DNA of 8,714 nt from an archaeon (GTDB lineage Archaea > Nanobdellota > Nanobdellia > Pacearchaeales > GW2011-AR1): positions 1 through 8,714 of the forward strand of contig JALOQH010000019.1 of the NCBI GenBank assembly GCA_025453475.1. The letters are read 5' to 3'. The notes below the pieces were generated by a model. That model did no database searches. It had not been told where the DNA came from and worked only from the letters and a program-made list of their open reading frames with translations. Below, in pieces: positions 7,126 to 8,714 of this stretch (position 1 is its first letter; each line of letters opens with the position of its first letter). The translations under genes and the position numbers were made by a program.

Positions 7126-7137
7126 AAAGTTTAAACC
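7126..7137 (+). promoter_or_regulatory. Probable promoter of the three-gene unknown operon
   Basis: AAAGTTTAAACC has a BRE-like purine stretch followed by TTTAAA (7130-7135), close to AAGGTTTAAA upstream of the kinase operon. Transcription would be expected to begin near 7158, giving a leader of about 26 bases before the ATG at 7184. No Shine-Dalgarno sequence is visible in that leader. Confidence 0.5.
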
Positions 7138-7183
7138 TTTCTTAGATGTGTCATTCTCAAGTAAATACAAACTAAACTTGAAA

Positions 7184-7576
7184 ATGGCAAACAAACCAAG
7201 ACAAGACAGGGTAAGGGAAATCGCCAAGCAGATGGAGCGTGGCAAGATTAACCCATTGGAAGCAAGCGCGTTCATAGACGCTGCCTTAGAAGGAATCACG
7301 AAGACTGTTTGGAATCCGGGATACGGGAAGTTCAAGGTCTACAACGAGCATTTGCGTGATGAAGCGAGTGCAGGCATTCCTACTGAAGGCAGGGACGCAA
7401 AACTTCTTGCTGAGCTAGCTGCGCTTTGCTACTTCAGGGCACAGCAGAACGGAAGCAGGACTCCTGGAGAGGTTCACGTTGCGCATGGCGTAAGTTCCAA
7501 GCACTACAAGCCGGGATTTGATGTATTCTTAGCGCAGACCCTTGCGAAATACCAAGCTGCGCAGAGGAGCGCATAA
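7184..7576 (+). CDS. Hypothetical protein, first gene of the operon
   Basis: 130 residues; I do not recognise the family. The N-terminal third is basic and probably helical (MANKPRQDRVREIAKQMERG), the middle has WNPGYGKFKVYNEH (43-56), and the C-terminal half has Ala-rich helical stretches (DAKLLAELAALCYFRAQQNG, 71-90) and ends AKYQAAQRSA. There is no signal peptide or membrane segment. The ATG at 7184 is preferred over an in-frame GTG at 7148, because the GTG would start before the predicted transcription start near 7158. The gene is followed one base after its stop by the next gene, so the two are co-transcribed. It is divergent from the AbrB-PhoU regulator, which may control it. Confidence 0.75.
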   Translation: MANKPRQDRVREIAKQMERGKINPLEASAFIDAALEGITKTVWNPGYGKFKVYNEHLRDEASAGIPTEGRDAKLLAELAALCYFRAQQNGSRTPGEVHVAHGVSSKHYKPGFDVFLAQTLAKYQAAQRSA

Positions 7577-7577
7577 A

Positions 7578-7877
7578 ATGGTAAAAATAGCTACGGGTGC
7601 GGCCAGTCCCAATGGGAGAGATGACTTCTGGAAGGATTATTTCATGAAACTTTGGAATTCCAAGAGACAGAGTGGAGATCCCAGAGGTTATTCAATGCGA
7701 AGTTCAAAGTCCGAAAAGCTGGAAGGGAAATTGGTATATGCATACGCTTTCAGCGCTGTAAACTACTATCCTAAACCGGGGATAAAAGACTACGAGAAGA
7801 AGGAACTTGGTTTGGAATTGGATTATGGATTGAATTCCAGCAAATGGGATTATGATAAATCCAGGAGATACGGATAG
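7578..7877 (+). CDS. Hypothetical tyrosine-rich small protein
   Basis: 99 residues of unknown family. It is rich in aromatic residues: ten tyrosines and three tryptophans, including LVYAYAFSAVNYYPKPG (52-68). The rest is charged and Ser-rich, ending SKWDYDKSRRYG. No signal peptide or membrane segment is seen. The ATG at 7578 is chosen because GAGGAG at 7564-7569 lies eight bases upstream and it begins one base after the previous stop. A longer in-frame start at 7542 would overlap the previous gene by 35 bases without a comparable site. The stop TAG directly abuts the ATG of the next gene. Confidence 0.7.
   Translation: MVKIATGAASPNGRDDFWKDYFMKLWNSKRQSGDPRGYSMRSSKSEKLEGKLVYAYAFSAVNYYPKPGIKDYEKKELGLELDYGLNSSKWDYDKSRRYG
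7863..7867 (+). promoter_or_regulatory. Ribosome binding site of the third operon gene
   Basis: AGGAG lies ten bases before the ATG at 7878, inside the end of the preceding gene. With GAGGAG at 7564-7569 it shows that the internal genes of this operon use Shine-Dalgarno initiation while the first gene does not. Confidence 0.6.
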
Positions 7878-8336
7878 ATGGCAAAGCAAGCAAATGTTTT
7901 TGACAAGTATGCGAGGCTTCCCAGGGTTGGATTATTTGCAACCATATGTGAAGTTGCGACTGGCAGAGAGTATATGGGACTTCTTGAAATTGATTCGAGC
8001 GCTGTTCTGAAATATGAACTTGGGTTTGATGAAGATTTCAGGAAATTCCTGGATATTGCTGCAACGAAGCCGCTTGAGGTGCTGAAGAGGACGGATTTCA
8101 TATTAATGGACAGGGAAACTTCAAAGGAAGTTGAAGTTGAGGATTATTCTTTGGTTGAGTTGGAGTCTACAAGCATCGGGGGAGCAAAAGCTATTCTTGA
8201 AGGAAATTATGTTGAATATAATGGAATGAAAATGGGTTCATGCCGGACGAAAATTCATTTGACAGAGTCTATTGAGAGGATATTGAGAGAGCATGAAAAG
8301 AGGGCTGCTAATGCCCTGGGGGTTAAAGATGAGTGA
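7878..8336 (+). CDS. Hypothetical protein, third gene of the operon
   Basis: 152 residues; no recognised family. The composition suggests a soluble mixed alpha/beta protein: LPRVGLFATICEVATG (14-29), a GLLEIDSSAVLKYEL segment (34-48), an acidic stretch around SKEVEVEDYSLVELES (82-97), then a glycine-containing turn (STSIGGAKAILEGNYVEYNG) and a helical, charged C-terminus (TESIERILREHEKRAAN). No membrane segment or signal peptide is seen. Its ATG directly follows the stop of the preceding gene. Its own end overlaps an ATG at 8329 by eight bases, suggesting that the operon continued into at least one more gene. Confidence 0.75.
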   Translation: MAKQANVFDKYARLPRVGLFATICEVATGREYMGLLEIDSSAVLKYELGFDEDFRKFLDIAATKPLEVLKRTDFILMDRETSKEVEVEDYSLVELESTSIGGAKAILEGNYVEYNGMKMGSCRTKIHLTESIERILREHEKRAANALGVKDE

Positions 8337-8352
8337 CACTATACCGATGACA
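8329..8352 (+). CDS. Start of a fourth operon gene, cut by a GC-rich junction
   Basis: An ATG at 8329 overlaps the preceding stop by eight bases, with a G-rich stretch (GGGGG, 8318-8322) seven bases upstream that could act as a weak ribosome binding site. The first residues read MSDTIPMT. From about 8352 the base composition changes abruptly, and the frame then codes Gly/Arg-rich sequence to a TGA at 8470-8472. I read this as the N-terminus of a real gene cut by a misjoin; a genuine 47-residue Arg/Gly-rich peptide is possible but less likely. Confidence 0.4.
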
Positions 8353-8714
8353 CCTCGGGAGCAGAGGGCTGGGGGAGGGGCCCGTCGTCGCCACCTCGCC
8401 AGGCTCGGCCAGGGCAGCTGCACCCGACGGCGCGGAGGCTGCGGCGCTGGGAGGTGCCGAGGGCGCCACTGATGCGAGCTGCGGCTGGGGCTGACCGCTG
8501 GCAGCGGGGGAGGGCACCATCGAGGCTCCCTGGTCCCGCGTCCCTGCCGAGCCCGCCCTGGCCGACTCCGGCATCCCGGCCGAGCCGGCGACGATCGACG
8601 GGAAGGACGCGGCAGCCGGGCGTGCCACTGACGAGCGCACGGGCGAGGCACTGCCGATCGACGAAGCGGGAGTCGCTGACGCAGCTGGCGGGCTGGCTTC
8701 GGCGCTCGGTCGCG
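8352..8714. other. GC-rich foreign-looking segment, probable assembly misjoin
   Basis: From about 8352 to the window end the sequence is visibly very GC-rich, with frequent CG dinucleotides and few A or T runs. This is unlike the AT-richer, purine-rich coding style of everything before it. The change happens within a few bases and in the middle of an operon, and no repeat, tRNA or att-like site is visible at the junction. The first ~30 bases of the window have similar composition. A join to DNA from a high-GC bacterium during assembly or library preparation is the simplest reading; a real insertion cannot be excluded. Confidence 0.65.
8352..8714 (-). CDS. Partial Pro/Ala/Ser-rich low-complexity protein
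   Basis: One minus-strand frame is open from the window edge across the whole GC-rich segment, continuing past the composition change to a stop at 8323-8325. The translation is dominated by Pro, Ala and Ser (for example SAEASPPAASATPASS and APSAPPSAAASAPSGAAA). That pattern is typical of disordered linkers in proteins of high-GC bacteria such as actinobacteria. Long open frames are common in GC-rich DNA, so coding status is uncertain. The frame lacks both true ends and says nothing about the archaeal genes beside it. Confidence 0.4.

Noticed and set aside
7148..7183. GTG start 12 codons upstream for the first unknown operon gene
   Set aside because: It lies before the transcription start expected from the TTTAAA box at 7130-7135 and has no ribosome binding site.
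8238..8651. 137-codon minus-strand open frame across the GC-rich tail
   Set aside because: It crosses the composition junction and runs into an archaeal gene on the other strand; Arg/Pro-rich translation typical of an out-of-frame reading of GC-rich DNA.
1..8714. CRISPR arrays, tRNA or rRNA genes, insertion sequences
   Set aside because: No regularly spaced repeats, no recognisable cloverleaf or rRNA sequence, and no transposase or terminal inverted repeats were seen by reading.

Overview
The window looks like a fragment of an archaeal chromosome, probably from an uncultivated lineage and possibly DPANN. The support is an archaeal-type Lhr helicase, an AbrB-PhoU fusion regulator of a kind known from archaea, archaeal BRE/TATA-like promoters set for leaderless or short-leader transcripts, and internal operon genes that have Shine-Dalgarno sites. 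The lineage is inferred from gene content; no rRNA or tRNA is present to fix it.

Layout: (1) 78-2672 (+) is a full-length Lhr-core helicase, possibly translationally coupled to an upstream gene whose end is at 81. (2) 2801-6147 (+) is a tight three-gene unit: two paralogous protein-kinase-like proteins, each with a kinase domain followed by one transmembrane helix, then a 54-residue AbrB/SpoVT-like protein. (3) 6136-7047 (-) encodes an AbrB-PhoU fusion regulator. It is convergent with the small AbrB gene, and the two overlap by 12 bases. (4) 7048-7183 is an AT-rich divergent promoter region with two exact 12-base direct repeats spaced 20 bases apart. (5) 7184-8336 (+) is a compact three-gene operon of proteins I do not recognise; the start of a fourth gene at 8329 runs into foreign-looking DNA. 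(6) About 8352-8714 is very GC-rich and its minus strand encodes Pro/Ala/Ser-rich sequence, as in high-GC bacteria. The first ~30 bases are also GC-rich. Both ends may be assembly misjoins.

The most interesting part is 2801-6147. One kinase-like protein keeps most catalytic residues and the other has lost more. Both are membrane-anchored, both carry an unusual insertion between the catalytic loop and the DFG position, and the pair is co-transcribed with a tiny swapped-hairpin regulator. A membrane kinase/pseudokinase signalling unit feeding a small DNA-binding partner is a reasonable hypothesis, but it rests on gene order and motifs only. The neighbouring AbrB-PhoU regulator and the unknown operon share a control region that looks built for common regulation.
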